Shown here: positions 46,786-59,190 of the stretch, piece after piece
Layout of the letters: each line of letters starts with the position of its first letter
Numbering within the stretch: position 1 is the first letter of the stretch
NCBI GenBank assembly: GCA_961205875.1
Contig: OY540813.1
Location: forward strand, 4,993,001-5,057,000
Length of the DNA: 64,000 nt
From: Sialis fuliginosa
Lineage: Eukaryota > Arthropoda > Insecta > Megaloptera > Sialidae
Reading direction: 5' to 3'
The notes under the pieces: generated by a model
Databases searched by the model: none
The model's input: the letters and a program-made list of their open reading frames with translations, nothing else
What the model was told of the DNA's origin: nothing
Translations under genes and position numbers: made by a program

Positions 46786-48756
46786 ATCTTTATGAAAAAC
46801 ACTTAAAGGAATGTGTATTTCAATATGAATTCAATTTCAATTTCTAATTTTTATTTGTGGATTGTTTTCAAGTAACAAATAACGTACCCATCTATCTATA
46901 TATAGGCGTATTTAACAAACACTGCGTGACGAACTAACTAAATAACATTACTTTATTGGACATACATAAATGTAATGTTAGTACCAAACATTGAATTTAA
47001 TTTCCTGGCGTTTAACGTTTATAAACACACCCATATTTGATGTATTTAATTAATCTAAAGTCAATAAAGATACATTTCGTAGAAAATTAATAAGAATTTA
47101 TCTATGATGGTATGTAGGTATAAATGTATCTAAAATACAATGAATTTTAATTGACCAAACATATAATCAGAATTTTGTTTACAAATAGCAGAAGTGACAT
47201 TTAAGGTTAAGGCCCATTTCCTACATGTCATCATTTTCATCGGTCGTCACCGACAAACAAAATATTAATTTGTTAATGCGAAAATATAATACATATTTAT
47301 TTACGTATAGGTATCTGTTATAGGATCTGTCTGAACAATGTAATTTTTAGGGTTTATACGTCATTTATAGTAGGGTTGCACGTAGGGTGACCAAATTTTA
47401 ATTTTTGTAAACCCTGCATGTAAATGAAAACCACGTTTTTATTTATTTTTTTATATTATTTTTTTTTTATTATTTTCATAAAACTTATTTTACCATAATT
47501 TGCACTTTTGCGCCCCCTGCTCTATTTTTGACGACCTTTTTTTTAGTCGTCATCATTTTTTGCAAAACACGGAGAAATTACACGAAACCCTGAGCCCGGA
47601 GATCCAGTATGCAAACCCTGAGACTTCGGGTCAAAACCTGAGACCTGGTCACGTTAAAACGAGAGTGCCTTAGTCTCGGTTTTAATATATTATTAATAAT
47701 TATAGTAGAGGCAATTGAGGTCCTTTTGTTTTCAAAATTAGGGCAACGCATTTTTTTCAGAATATGTTTTATTGACTTTTAGCAATAAAAAAATGCATGG
47801 CGCCATGGGAGATTCCTGTTCAATCATTGTTTCTAGGTCATTCCATCTAAAATGACCCTTTTAAGAAAATTGGTCAAATGACTGTTTTTGATTTTCTTTA
47901 TATTATTTTGTATACCTTATTAATTATTGATTCTACAATATTATTATTAGATCCGGGTTGAGAAATACAGCTAACTTGGTAAGTTGGAACATATAATTTT
48001 TAGCATTTTTAATAGTTTACCGTTATATACAATAACGTTCTATGTATAAGGGTAGTATCACTGAATTTCCCTTAAATTAAGCTATATTTTGCATTAATAA
48101 TACTCGAAGGTAAAAATGACATATGAAAAATGATTTTTTCCACATTTTAGTTCAGTGTATAAAAAGTCGTTGAAAGAAATAATCATATATAGACACACGG
48201 ATATAGTAATTTTAATTACCATTTTATAATTACCTTTTCAAAAGGCTACGACTCTATCAACATTACAATTATAAAAAGAATACAAACAAATAGGATGTCT
48301 TGTTATAAATTGACATTTTCTGCGAAGTCATTTGAGCCAATGTCATTTTTTATTATTGAGTCAAAGAAATCCACTTGCTATATATCTGCTATATACAGAT
48401 CACTGATATATGCAAGTAGGTCAATCGTATTTTCTGCGAATCTTTCTTCCTCCCATTCTAATAAACCCGGTTGATGCCTTAACAAAAATCAAGGGTAACT
48501 GAAACCCACAAACTGTAATTCGACGAAAGACTTGATGTTAGAGTTATTTGGAAAATAAGCAACATGTGCATTATGTATGATTCAATTTTAAAATGATTAA
48601 TGTATATGTTCTTATATTAATATATTTAATTACTTAATCTATATAAGTAGTTACAAGTGTACAATTAACATTTAATTACCAACGGCATAAAAGAATATGA
48701 TTATTGTTTGTTATAGAAAAATATGATTGAGATTAATAAAAAATAAATAAATAAAA
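46786..48756. other. Intergenic DNA, nothing assigned
   Basis: AT-rich. A GC-richer block at 47370..47690 contains AGGGTGACCAAATTT and CCCTGAG phrases and may be an old element. No coding frame is supported. Confidence 0.45.
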
Positions 48757-49065
48757 TGTATTATAAAGGAGCTCGCAAAATTTGCAAGCACTCTCAAATA
48801 AGGTATTAATTCCGTACTTGTATCTATGGATTAGTTATGGAATTTAGAGCAGTGATACTTTAACTAATTATAACACAGTTGGCGACTTTGATCGTACAAA
48901 ATAATTTTCATAATATCACCACTGTTTTAATACCATTGGTGTTAACATATGCGCGAAAATTGTCAAACATTTCATGAAACTTGAAAAGAACTGTCAGATA
49001 CGTGTGAAACCTCATTTGGAAGTGCTTGCAAGCTAGCAAATTTTGACTAGCTTCGCTCGCATGGA
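48757..49065. mobile_element. MITE, ATTATAAAGGAGCTCGC family
   Basis: Begins TATTATAAAGGAGCTCGCAA; the right side carries GTGCTTGCAAGCTAGCAAAT and CTAGCTTCGCTCGCATGG, so the right tip is altered. The interior matches the half copy at 19167. Confidence 0.7.
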
Positions 49066-50301
49066 CTACAGAATAATTGTATACAAAGTACAAAGACGAT
49101 TAGTTATTATTACAATAATAACTAATCAACACCTAAATTACCTAACAAAAACGAATCAAAACAAAAAGTACAAATAATTTTTGTTCTGTTTTTTAAAAGT
49201 TAATAATTGAAAACAAAATAAACAATTGACTACCAAAAGACAACAGCTGAACCGAATACCGGCCGAGTGCATGCAAATCGTTTCCTCTGCCCCGCTGCGA
49301 CGCGTTATTAATAATATTTTACCGTATATAACTTATTTAAAGTTATTTCTTAAACTAAAATATCAAATTGGATGCTGTAAAGGGCAAATTATATCTACAT
49401 TAAGTACCTACTTACCGAATATAGGAGGGGGGGGCACAGCAGCGTAAAAATTGGGGTCGGCAAGATTAAGGAACAAAAAAAGGGTCATTAAAATTAGTAA
49501 CAAGTAAAAATTGTAGACTGATGTAGCAACGAAAAAAAAAGGTCTTCTATTTGTTTTGCTTATAGTGAGGGCCACTCGGTCACTTGCTGCCCCGAGGCCC
49601 TAGAGCCTCTAGTTACGGCCCTGTCTGGAGGGTGATACCTATAAGAAGTTACATTGTGGTATTATCATTGAGATTTAAAAAAATACTTATTTTTCAGTTT
49701 ATCACAATTTTTTATCTGATCCCAACTGCATTAAATTATTTTTATATAGATATATTTAAAAAATTATTCGACTCATTTGAATATGGACTCATAAAGTGTA
49801 TTTGAGGTTACTTAACAGTGTGAATTTAGCTTAAGTTTCATTAATATTTAAACTGTCGTTTTGAATTACCTTTGCCCACTGCGTACTGTCGTATTCGTAG
49901 ACATAGGTGTGGTTTTATGATAATTATATCTAATTGATAAACAATATAATTAACAAGATATTAACAATGTTTTTATTTTATTCAACAAACATATACTAAA
50001 AACAAAAACAATATTTGCAAAATGTAAGCAAATATTTTTCTTGATAAGAAAACAAAGCAATATATATATAGAATTTTAATATATAAACTAATTAAGTAGG
50101 TACTATAAATAAACTATACTTGTAGCTATAATATAAAGTACTTCACACTCATTAATATACTTTTTTACATAAATACATAAATAAAACTACTTATAAAACT
50201 ATTCCAAAACATAATAAATGATAATTTATACATATTTTAAGCATCGTACAACTTCTCAATGTATAAAAACAACCTCTCTAAAAGTATATTTTCTAAGAAA
50301 A
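49066..50301. other. Intergenic DNA with one hAT tip
   Basis: The inverted tip CAGGGCCGTAACTAGAGGCT ends at 49623 and is preceded by AAAAAAAGGTCTTCT at 49533, as in other hAT-like elements here. The opposite tip is not identified. No gene. Confidence 0.45.
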
Positions 50302-50723
50302 TAAGGTACTGGCACCAGTTATGGCCGCTATAAGAGCAAGGTTTACTGTTTTTGTGATTGATGGGCTCCTTTTTGTAGTTCTCATGAACTCATGTTATTA
50401 ATAAAACAAGTAACTCTTTATTAAATCAATTTAATTACCAGAGTCCGCAAATATAGCCTTTTATTTTGTTTATGTTTTTTCTTCAGTAATTGATAAAGTA
50501 AAACCAGTAATGAGCACGCATTGATGGACACTTGCTAATGATTACAAAATGATAAGTACTACGACACAAAAGATATAAAAGAAAGAATCGTCAAATTTGA
50601 ATCAATGTTAATATGATAATATAATAATTAATAAATAAATTATACTAATAATTAGTTTAAATATCCCCCATTTTGACATCTATTGGCCGATTATCATCAA
50701 ATCACGCTGTAAGGTAGTTAAAT
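50302..50723 (-). repeat. ~420-bp repeat, copy 2 of an inverted pair
   Basis: Reverse complement of 46369..46785 from AAGGTACTGGCACCAGTTAT to AAGGTAGTTAAAT. The pair lies 3.5 kb apart in opposite orientation between genes 3 and 4. No transposase or tRNA-like head is seen, so the class is open. Confidence 0.85.
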
Positions 50724-51401
50724 GTTATCAAGTTACGAAGGTATACTTTTAAAGTGGTTGTTCGGTGCCAAAATTTTACTTATTTGTACTTTAATGTGCA
50801 CATAAAGTTATAATAAAGATATTTATAATAAATACAATTTTATTAAATAAATATAAAATAATTTAAGACATAATTCCAGTTTCTCTTTAAACTGATAATG
50901 TCCTATTTGCAAAGTATTAAATTAACATAAATGACAATTCACTGACAGCTGTAATCATTTGTATTGTACACAGAGTGTCCCGTAAACATATCAACTTTCA
51001 GGAGTATTTCAGGTGCGAAACAAATTTAACAAAAATCGTGTTTTTTTTTCGTTGAAAGTCGTGAAAAATAAATTATTAATAAAATAAATTATTTTCGATA
51101 ATACGATAAATATTAGTGTGTAGAACAACGTGTTAAAATTATAGCCCAATCGGTTGATTAGAATTTCGTTTATGCTTCCCACCAACCGAAAAAAAATGGT
51201 TTCGAGAAAAACGCGTTTAATGATTTAACAACAGATGTGCTATAAATCCGTAAATACTTTGAATTTCAGTCTACAATTTTCACAGTATACTCTCAATATA
51301 TTTTACTTTCAAAATATGTATTGAAAAAAATCGAAAATTTTAAATCGTCACACCACAATACTGTTTTAATAATCAAAAAACACAACCTATACGAAATATT
51401 T

Positions 51402-54400
51402 TTATACTACGTCTACTGTAGAATTAGGAATAACCTCATTTTTTGGGGTTATGTCATTTTTGGAACACTTAATTTTTGTACAAACATTTTCCTTAATCCA
51501 ATTTGCAGTAGCAACACGAACTGTTTTTGGGTAAATACAAGTAATACTGAATACACAAGCACCATAGAAACCATTCATAAAATTAAAATATTGACCTTTT
51601 CCGTCATTTATTTCAACGTAGACCATATCTGACACCCATCCGAAAGCAGTCAATAATAAGATTGCTGCACTTATCTTTAGCCATTTAGCGTTTTCTCTCA
51701 TACGCAACTTCATGTCGGATTGAAACTTGAAGGTTTCCTCGTTGTATATATCCAAAGGACGTTTTGTCTCGGGTAACCTTTTTCTGAACTCAAGTATAGC
51801 CCATAAAAGTAGTATCATATTAACACAAAGGCTGATTGCAATTGGTAATTGGAAAAAATATCTCACCCCTTTCTTTTTAGCTGAAATTAAATAAAAACGT
51901 TAATAATATAATTATCCCACAATTTATCCATACTAATATTATAAATGTGAAAGTAACTGTCTGTCTGTCTGTTTCTTAACTTTTCACGGCTAAATCGCTG
52001 AACCGATCTTAATGAAATTTGGCAGGGAGATATCTTGCTTTCTGAGAAAGGGCATAGGCTACTTTGTATCCCGAAAAATGTATTATATAGCTAGTTACTT
52101 ATAAATGTAGAGTCGCATGCAGAAGTGGTCGACCAGTTTTCATTCAAATTCGCTTATCACAAATTTAAATTAGTAGACTTCTCTCATTTGATTATTATAA
52201 TATTTAAATCTTTTCTCCATGTACCAAACAAAGACAGATATTTTGATAAAGAAATACCTACTATATTTGTGCGATTAAATTATTTTATATGTAATCTATT
52301 GAAAACTGTATAAGTAAATTTTGTGGCAATAATTATATCATATTACGAATTTTGAGTATTTAAATATGTTAAACTTGAAATAAAATTAATTAATGAAATG
52401 GACGTATATTGTGTTTTTATTTAAAATGATGTTACTATAGAAGCACCGCCCTAGAAAAATATAAGCGATGGTGTTTTTCTTAATATTTTTGAATCTGTTG
52501 TAAGCTATTCTGACCTTTAGAGTGGCAGACGACTTCTGAAGCCCATGTACTTAAGTATTATCATTTTGTATATCGTAATTATTAAAAAATTTCACCTTAA
52601 TGTATTTTTATGTTCTTTTTTTACTTACGGAACAACAAACAGCCATAGTCTTCATAGATACGCACTTGATTTTTAAATATATCCATTACCCATATTAGAA
52701 CAAGCACCAGTGCTGACATTCCATATGACCAAGTAGCGTACAGTTTAAAACTATTTTTGTTTTCTTTATTTGTCATACTTCTTTCTAAATAATATCTGCA
52801 AGATATCAAACTTACTTGTTAATTTATCAATTTTAATTGACATAGTAGCTAACTTTTCGGGCTGTTGTCCTCGTTGTTGTACTTTTAAACTTGACGTTTC
52901 GACTCTCATGTCGGAGTCTTCTTCAGAAGTGTTTCAGAAAATTAACTACTATGGACAACGGCCACGAAAGCCTACAGAAGGGAATTTTAATTGACATTTT
53001 CGGTGATTTTTTAACATTTTTTTAGAGGGATTAGCTAAGGCCGGCACTGTTTCTGAGGTATAATAACCCGAGAAGGTAATGCTAGAACCCAACTGCATCT
53101 GTAATGAGAATGCCGGCTCTGACACCGGCATCGGTTTTGCCGGTGTGTGGATAAACGCCCTAAGAATAGTACATACCTGAAATTTAACAGCACGTTATAA
53201 CTCAATGTTGTCATCCATATGCAACTCATCAAATAAGTAGATTGCATTATATAAACTAAAAAAAATAACTATATCATATTAATAATATCTAAAAATCTAA
53301 AACATTCTAAGCTGATCAGTTTTTGTAATTGCAATAATGATATCAGGAAAAAGCCTAGCGTTTTTGGGGGTAATGGGGAGACTCTATCTAATAGATAGTT
53401 GGTTAAATTTTTCGAACGGTGAACATTCTTATGGTAACCTAACCTAACACATATTTTAATATTTTTTTTTCTTTCTTTTTAATAGGGGCTTTATATTTCT
53501 TTCACCTTGAGCCTCAAATACGAGCCTAGATAAAAAGATATGTAGTTTTATAAAAGTGTCTCATGAAAAAATGAATAAGCCATACCTGACATTTTACAAT
53601 TATGATCATTAACAGTCTGTACAAGATCCTTGAATGTAATTGACAAAAATGTTATAGATAAAAATCCAACGTAGTTCAGCAATATTTTTGTATACAGTGA
53701 GTGTAATTTTTCTACAAACATGTATATACAAAATGTCAAAAATATAAATGGAACTGAAACACATACACCTAAAAATAAAAATAAATATTATTGTTAAAAT
53801 ACGTTTCAATAATTTTAATTTCAAGAAAAATGTAACCCCGATCAAATGTCTCTATTTTATCTGTTAAAAAATGTTAATTTTAATCCTAAAAATTATGCAC
53901 CAAGTGATTTTTTTAATATAGAGACAAAAACAACTTAAAATTTATATTTTTAACTTTCCCTTTTATTTTGTAGATTTAGGCCCTCCGCACACGGTGCGAC
54001 TGTTTTGCAACGAGAATCGCAAACCAGTTGCGGAAGCAACTTTTTACAACTGGTTTGCAATCGATTTAAGTCCTCGCTCCGCACACGAGCGCAATTGAAT
54101 CTTGATCAGTCGACAGTTTTATGGGAATTGCCGGGAAGAAAAAACGCGATTTTTTTTTAAGTTTTTAAGTTTTTTTAACTTTTGGCAACATGTCAAGCAT
54201 TCTTGAATACCTAGGAAGGTTATAATTGTATAGAACTTCATGTTTTTCCACCTCCTCAACAAATTTAATGTTTATTAACTGATCATTTATTCTGAATGAA
54301 CTAACTATGAAGGTAGTTATTAATAGGAATAATGATAATTAACTAATAATTTTAATTATAAATAAATAATAATATTATTATAATTATAAAGCTAATTCGA

Positions 54401-56886
54401 CCTGCAAGCACAGTTGCATGAAACCAGTTCAGTTTTGTTTCGGTTGCACCGTGTGCGGAGGGCCATTACGTTACACGTGCAAAGTCACCAAACGGTTGCT
54501 TAGACTCTTCGGTTTTCGAAAAACTATAATAAATTTTAAAAAACAATTACCTGCTATGTAAATAGCTTCTGGTTCCGAAATACTGCCACAAATAAAATGT
54601 TGTATTGCATCATCAGGGGTAACTCTATCTATGCAATATTCACCAATCGGATATTCATCAGATTCAAAAAACAAACTGCCATTTGGTACAATAAAAGTGC
54701 CATCAGGAGAAAATCTGAAATTTTAATATAAATAGTAAGTAACTAATAAATATTCTGACAATAATTTAAAAAAAGGTCTTCAGGCAATGTGAAATGATTT
54801 TTTTTAATGCTGTATATATTTTTTTTAAATGGGGATCCGAATATTTATTCTAGCTGAGGCCTCCACTATTTATAATATATATTATAAAAAAAATCACACT
54901 CATGGTAATATACAAGTTTTGAGGCTTCTGCGGCGATCTGAATATGGATCTTGGTTTCTGGGTGTAAGCCGCGTCGATTTGATCATTATATCGGTCAGCA
55001 TTTCGTCTTCTTTCTTTTAGAAGAGCACTGAAGATGTACACTACAATGTGTGACGAAACGTTGTCCAATAACACGACCTAATCGACGCGGCTTGCACCCA
55101 GAAGCCAAGATCCACTCATGGTGATATGTTTATAAAATATTATTTTTACTTACAGGTGTGTTATTTCACATCTTAATCCAATTATTACAGTAAGATTATT
55201 ATGTTTTGTATCTGTCGTCTTAAATTTTGGATTGAAATTGTAATTTTTTATACTTGCTTCACAGTTTGTATAGGAATCTCCTTCTGTCTTCACGGTTTGG
55301 CCAAATTCACAGCATTTAGAAACGATTGGACGGTTGGTTTTGTATACACGTGCTGGAGTCTATATTAAAACTAAATTAAATATACAAACGATCTGTGGCG
55401 TCGCTAGAAGGGTAGAACCCGGGGCGGAAATCGATAGTGTCATCCCTCTCCCCCAAAAAAAAAATATCTGCCTTGGGAACCACGGGACTTTCTTATACCT
55501 AACATAACCTAACCTAACAGTGAATTGTATACGTGATTCTTTGTTTATTAAAACATTTCTAACAAACTAATAAGAAAGAACAAAATGAATAATTTTATAT
55601 TTATATAACAAGTGATTTTTTTTAACGTAATAACTGTAAACGGATGTTTACTCTTGTAAATTTTTGGATTTTTGAATTATTTTTGAAATAAGAAAAAAAT
55701 GTTTTAGATAAAAAATGTCGAGTATGTTATTATCTATAATTTATTCCCCATACATTTTTTCCAACATTTATGATTTAGCCAGAAAGAATTTTTTTATGTA
55801 ATTATTTAGATTCACCTACACAGTTCACTCTCAGTATTACGTATAAGAATGTCCCATGTTACCTACGGCAAATACACACACTGTTCAATCTCTGTAATAC
55901 GTATAAGAAAGTCCCATGACACTCATGGCAGATATTTCTCCTCTGTTATAAACCATTTGAATTATAATTTTTTTTTTTTTTTTCAAAAATTCGTTTTTAC
56001 AAAAAAATGAATAGAACATAAATTATAGATATAGATATTACCTACATTTTTTTAACTTGACCATTTTTTTCTATTTCGCACTGTTTCAGAGTAATTTGAA
56101 AAATTAAAAAATCGACGTAGGTAAACATCCGTATCCGGTTGAAAGATCGTTTTCAAAAATAGGACGTTTTCTTCCCAGCCAAAAATTAATTTTAAATATA
56201 AAATATCACCCTTCTACGATTTGTCGTATTTGAGTTACAGCGCTTACAGACGGACACACAGACATCATGGCGAAAATAGTCAGAATGGATTAAGGGAAGG
56301 TCAAAATAGATAATTCCGTCAAAATCCGAGGTTCGAAAAAAATCGGCTTCACTATACTTACTTATACTAATGTATATTTCATATACCTACATGGTATAAG
56401 AAAGTCAAAACAATATGTTTTATTTTTTGCACATAAGGTGTGAATTTTTAACAACAGAAAATATAACAGTGTGCTTTATTTTTTTTAAATAAACGACGAT
56501 TATCTCCCCTTTATAAACTTTTAATGACCAAAAACAAATCAATTGGCTCAATTTCTGAAACATTTTATCCCCTGGAAGCTTTAAATAACCAAAAAGGAGG
56601 TAAACATGTGGGAGGGGTGTCACCTAGGGTGGACCACTGAAAACCACTTTTTCGATGTAATAATTAATATGCACATAAAAATTTAATTTAGAATTAATAG
56701 TTTCGACAGAATTTTTTTTTTAAATTCGCTTATTTTTGTCTGCCTTCTTAAAAAAAATAGATTATAAAATATAAAAATTATAAATACCTTGCGCAATGGA
56801 TATGGAATTATCGTAACAGAATCATCTGTATACATAGAAGAATCACAAATTTGAAGCAATAACAGTGTTATTAAAATTATCAACAT
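51402..56886 (-). CDS. Methuselah-like GPCR (gene 4), complete, 7 exons, 458 aa
   Basis: Fourth receptor. Exons: 56886..56788, 55359..55154, 54714..54551, 53768..53586, 53255..53177, 52795..52629, 51880..51402; phases 0-2-1-1-2-1. The start is the ATG at 56886 (MLIILITLLLLQICDSS, a strong signal peptide); the frame upstream has only a TTG, and a TTTTTTTAG tract at about 56908 looks like an acceptor of a 5' UTR exon. The ectodomain has SKCCEFGQ and GEYCIDRV and is the shortest of the five (exon 3 is 164 bp). TM1-TM2 follow with VEKLHSLYTK, loop-1 cysteine in HNCKMSG, loop-2 cysteine in YGCLLF. TM6 is diverged (TAFGWVSDMVYV) and TM7 reads FYGACVFSITCIYPK. A Lys-rich tail ends STVDVV. Ligand unknown. 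Confidence 0.91.
51928..52090 (+). repeat. Interspersed CTGAACCGAT repeat, gene 4 intron 6
   Basis: CCATACTAATATTATAAATG, CTGTCTGTCTGTCTG, GGCTAAATCGCTGAACCGAT, AATTTGGCAGGGAGATATCT and GGCATAGGCTACTTTGTATC in order. This is the fullest of three copies (others at 8784 and, inverted, 60331). Confidence 0.75.
52455..52545 (+). repeat. Dispersed repeat, third copy of the GTTTGTC unit
   Basis: AAGCGATGGTGTTTTTCTTA, GAATCTGTTGTAAGC and GAGTGGCAGACGACTTCTGA match copies at 24047 and 33058. In gene 4 intron 6. Confidence 0.6.
53979..54464. mobile_element. 486-bp MITE with GGCCCTCCGCACACGGTGC tips, gene 4 intron 3
   Basis: The left end GGCCCTCCGCACACGGTGCG and the inverted right end GGCCCTCCGCACACGGTGCA match for 19 bases. 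It carries internal repeats of AACTGGTTTGCAATCG-like segments. There is no open frame and no exact flanking duplication. The tip style suggests a Harbinger-like element; this is inference. Confidence 0.85.
54925..55120. repeat. Penelope-like inverted fragment, gene 4 intron 2
   Basis: GATCTTGGTTTCTGGGTGTA and AGCCGCGTCGATTTGATCAT at the left are mirrored by AATCGACGCGGCTTGCACCC and AGAAGCCAAGATC at the right. Between them is AGCACTGAAGATGTACACTA and GTGTGACGAAACGTTG. The last phrases are of the kind seen in Penelope-like elements. A single-armed copy is at 25457. Confidence 0.45.
55800..56400 (-). repeat. Dispersed repeat, partly inverted relative of 28780..29510
   Basis: TTACGTATAAGAAAGTCCCA occurs twice in diverged form (about 55840 and 55900), and CACCCTTCTACGATTTGTCG with GCGCTTACAGACGGACAC is the inverted counterpart of 28920..28980. 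In gene 4 intron 1. Confidence 0.5.
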
Positions 56887-57550
56887 GATTAAAACCAGAT
56901 GCAAACTAAAAAAATAGATTTTCTATAAAATTTCACTCTATATTTAAAAACAATTGAATTATTAAATGTATTAATGTTAATAAAAAAAAATGTTTATGCA
57001 ATTATAAATTCGTCTATTGAATGAATGAATTTAAAATTATGAACTATATAAATTATCTACCACCTCAACTTCCGGTTAATATGATAAAAATGAACAATTA
57101 TCTGATGTTTCTGGAAAATAAAACTCAACACTGTATTTATTATTTTTATTTAAAATACAAAATAACAAAAAGTACAAAAAATATTTTGTTACCAAAAATA
57201 GGCAAAATAATAATAATCTTTGTAATATATTCTTATAAGTTTATTTCACAATAAAATACTTCTCTTATTTAAAATAATTTACGATAAATGTGTTGAAAAA
57301 AATATCTTCAAGATCAGACCTGTATAAATGTACATTCATACTTTAGTTAATGTAAAAAATATTACAAATACAATAGTAATGTACTTACTTGTACTGAAAT
57401 CTTTTTTGGACAATATACAAATATTTATAAGTATTCAAGGTACATTTCTCTTACAAATAATACACTTATTCTTAATAAATTAAATAGCATCATAATAGTA
57501 ATATTGAGTATTTAATTGAGTATAATAATTATTGATTAACCCTTCTACAA

Positions 57551-57697
57551 CAGTGGCGCACCCAAGAGGAAGGTTAACATCCCCCTCTCCTCCGAATTTG
57601 TAAATATATACATTATTTGATTTAATAATTATGATAGATAAAAAACTGTAATTACAAAAAAATGACTCCCTCCGATTTTTTTCTGGATGCGCCACTG
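57551..57697. mobile_element. 147-bp hAT MITE, CAGTGGCGCACCCAAG tips
   Basis: Left CAGTGGCGCACCCAAGAGGA, inverted right CAGTGGCGCATCCAGAAAAA. Flanks ttctacaa and ttctatat agree at 6 of 8 positions. Related to the element at 10651. Lies between genes 4 and 5. Confidence 0.85.
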
Positions 57698-59190
57698 TTC
57701 TATATATGAATGGAATATTCACGTTTTGTACAAATGGAAATCATCCCGGTTTTTTTTTCGTTTTGTTCCACTGTTTCGACAACATAATTAATATATTATT
57801 AATTTTTAGTTTTACGTCATTTTATTTTATTTGAAAGTAAAATACCAACAGAGTGATTTTCAAACTAATAAAAAATAATTTATTATAATATTAATGTCTT
57901 TGTATCAATTCAGAGTTTATTCGAAAATTTTATGAAAAATTATTATTTCTTTGTTGTTTTCTTTAGTTTTATAAATACAAATTTGTTTACAAGAAACAGT
58001 CCCTATCTCCCAACGAGTAAGGTCCTATATATCTATCCAGTATTTTCTCCAGGGAAATATGGTCACCTTGTCTAAAGTCGATAAATCATTACATATCAAA
58101 GGACGTGAATTTTATCATTGAAATATATTCATGTATAAGGATATAAAAAATTGAGACAAATATTCGAATATGATTCAATGTCTTATTCTCATAAATATAG
58201 AATATTTTATTTAATATATTTCTACTAGCAGTATATCAGAAAAACTGAATAATTTTTTTTCAGGCACACAGTGTCATTTAATCGTCTTAAATATAGCTGA
58301 TATAAATCAGGGGTTATTTTAAGAAAATTTTAAAATGTAAAAGTAAAAAAAAATATCTTAATGACATTTTTTGTCTTCCAATTAAAAAAAATTGTATATG
58401 CAATTGAATGACTTTCGTTTTTAGCACTGCACAAAAATTACTTTTATAACTGCACATTTCAATTTCAAAGCTGCACAAATAAACTAAAACTGCACACTAA
58501 AATAACCCCTAATATAAATTTAAATATTACTAATACAAATTGTATCACTATTATCGAGATTCAAAAAACTTTTCAATCTAAGAAACTAATCGATATAAGT
58601 ATTCTTTTTTTATATAAATTATGTGCATTTTATACAGAATGTCCCAGCTTCAAAGGACCAGTAATTTTTTTCGAAAATATCTTAAATTGAAGAATACCAT
58701 TTTCATAATGTTTTCCCCTAAATTCATTTTTTCGAATTCTGACTTCAAAAGAGTATAAAAAATCATGAAAAATTTGTATTATAAATTTTTAAAAATCTTT
58801 ATTAGTTATTTATGATTATTTTGCACATTTTCATAGGGGTATTAAACCATTTTACCGCAGCTAAGATATTTTTTTCTTACTTACCCTGACCCTGTCTTAC
58901 TATATACAAAATTTAAACTCGATATGATTATGCCACTTGGAAATGTCCCCTTAGAAAAAAAAATGACTTGGTTCTTAAAAACTGGGGCATCTCTGCATAA
59001 ACAAAAAATACTTATATGTGCATGTAAATAATAAAATATACAGGCATATTTTTATGAGTATTACTGATATTAATATTAATTAATAATTCAATAAAAAAAC
59101 AATAGTATCTATCTAAAAAATAGGTCAGAATCATTTAATAATTTTTAAATAAATGAATGAAAATACTTTTTATTGTTGTCATTTCATCAA
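57698..59190. other. Intergenic DNA between genes 5 and 4
   Basis: AT-rich. It should hold the 3' end of gene 5 (an AATAAA on the minus strand at 59174..59169 is only about 17 bp past the stop) and the gene 4 promoter. No open frame of note and no clear initiator/DPE pair was found. Confidence 0.4.

Noticed and set aside
56887-56904. Upstream extension of gene 4 from a TTG codon
   Set aside because: Not an ATG; the ATG at 56886 gives a normal signal peptide of the same exon length as gene 2, and the upstream TTTTTTTAG looks like a splice acceptor.
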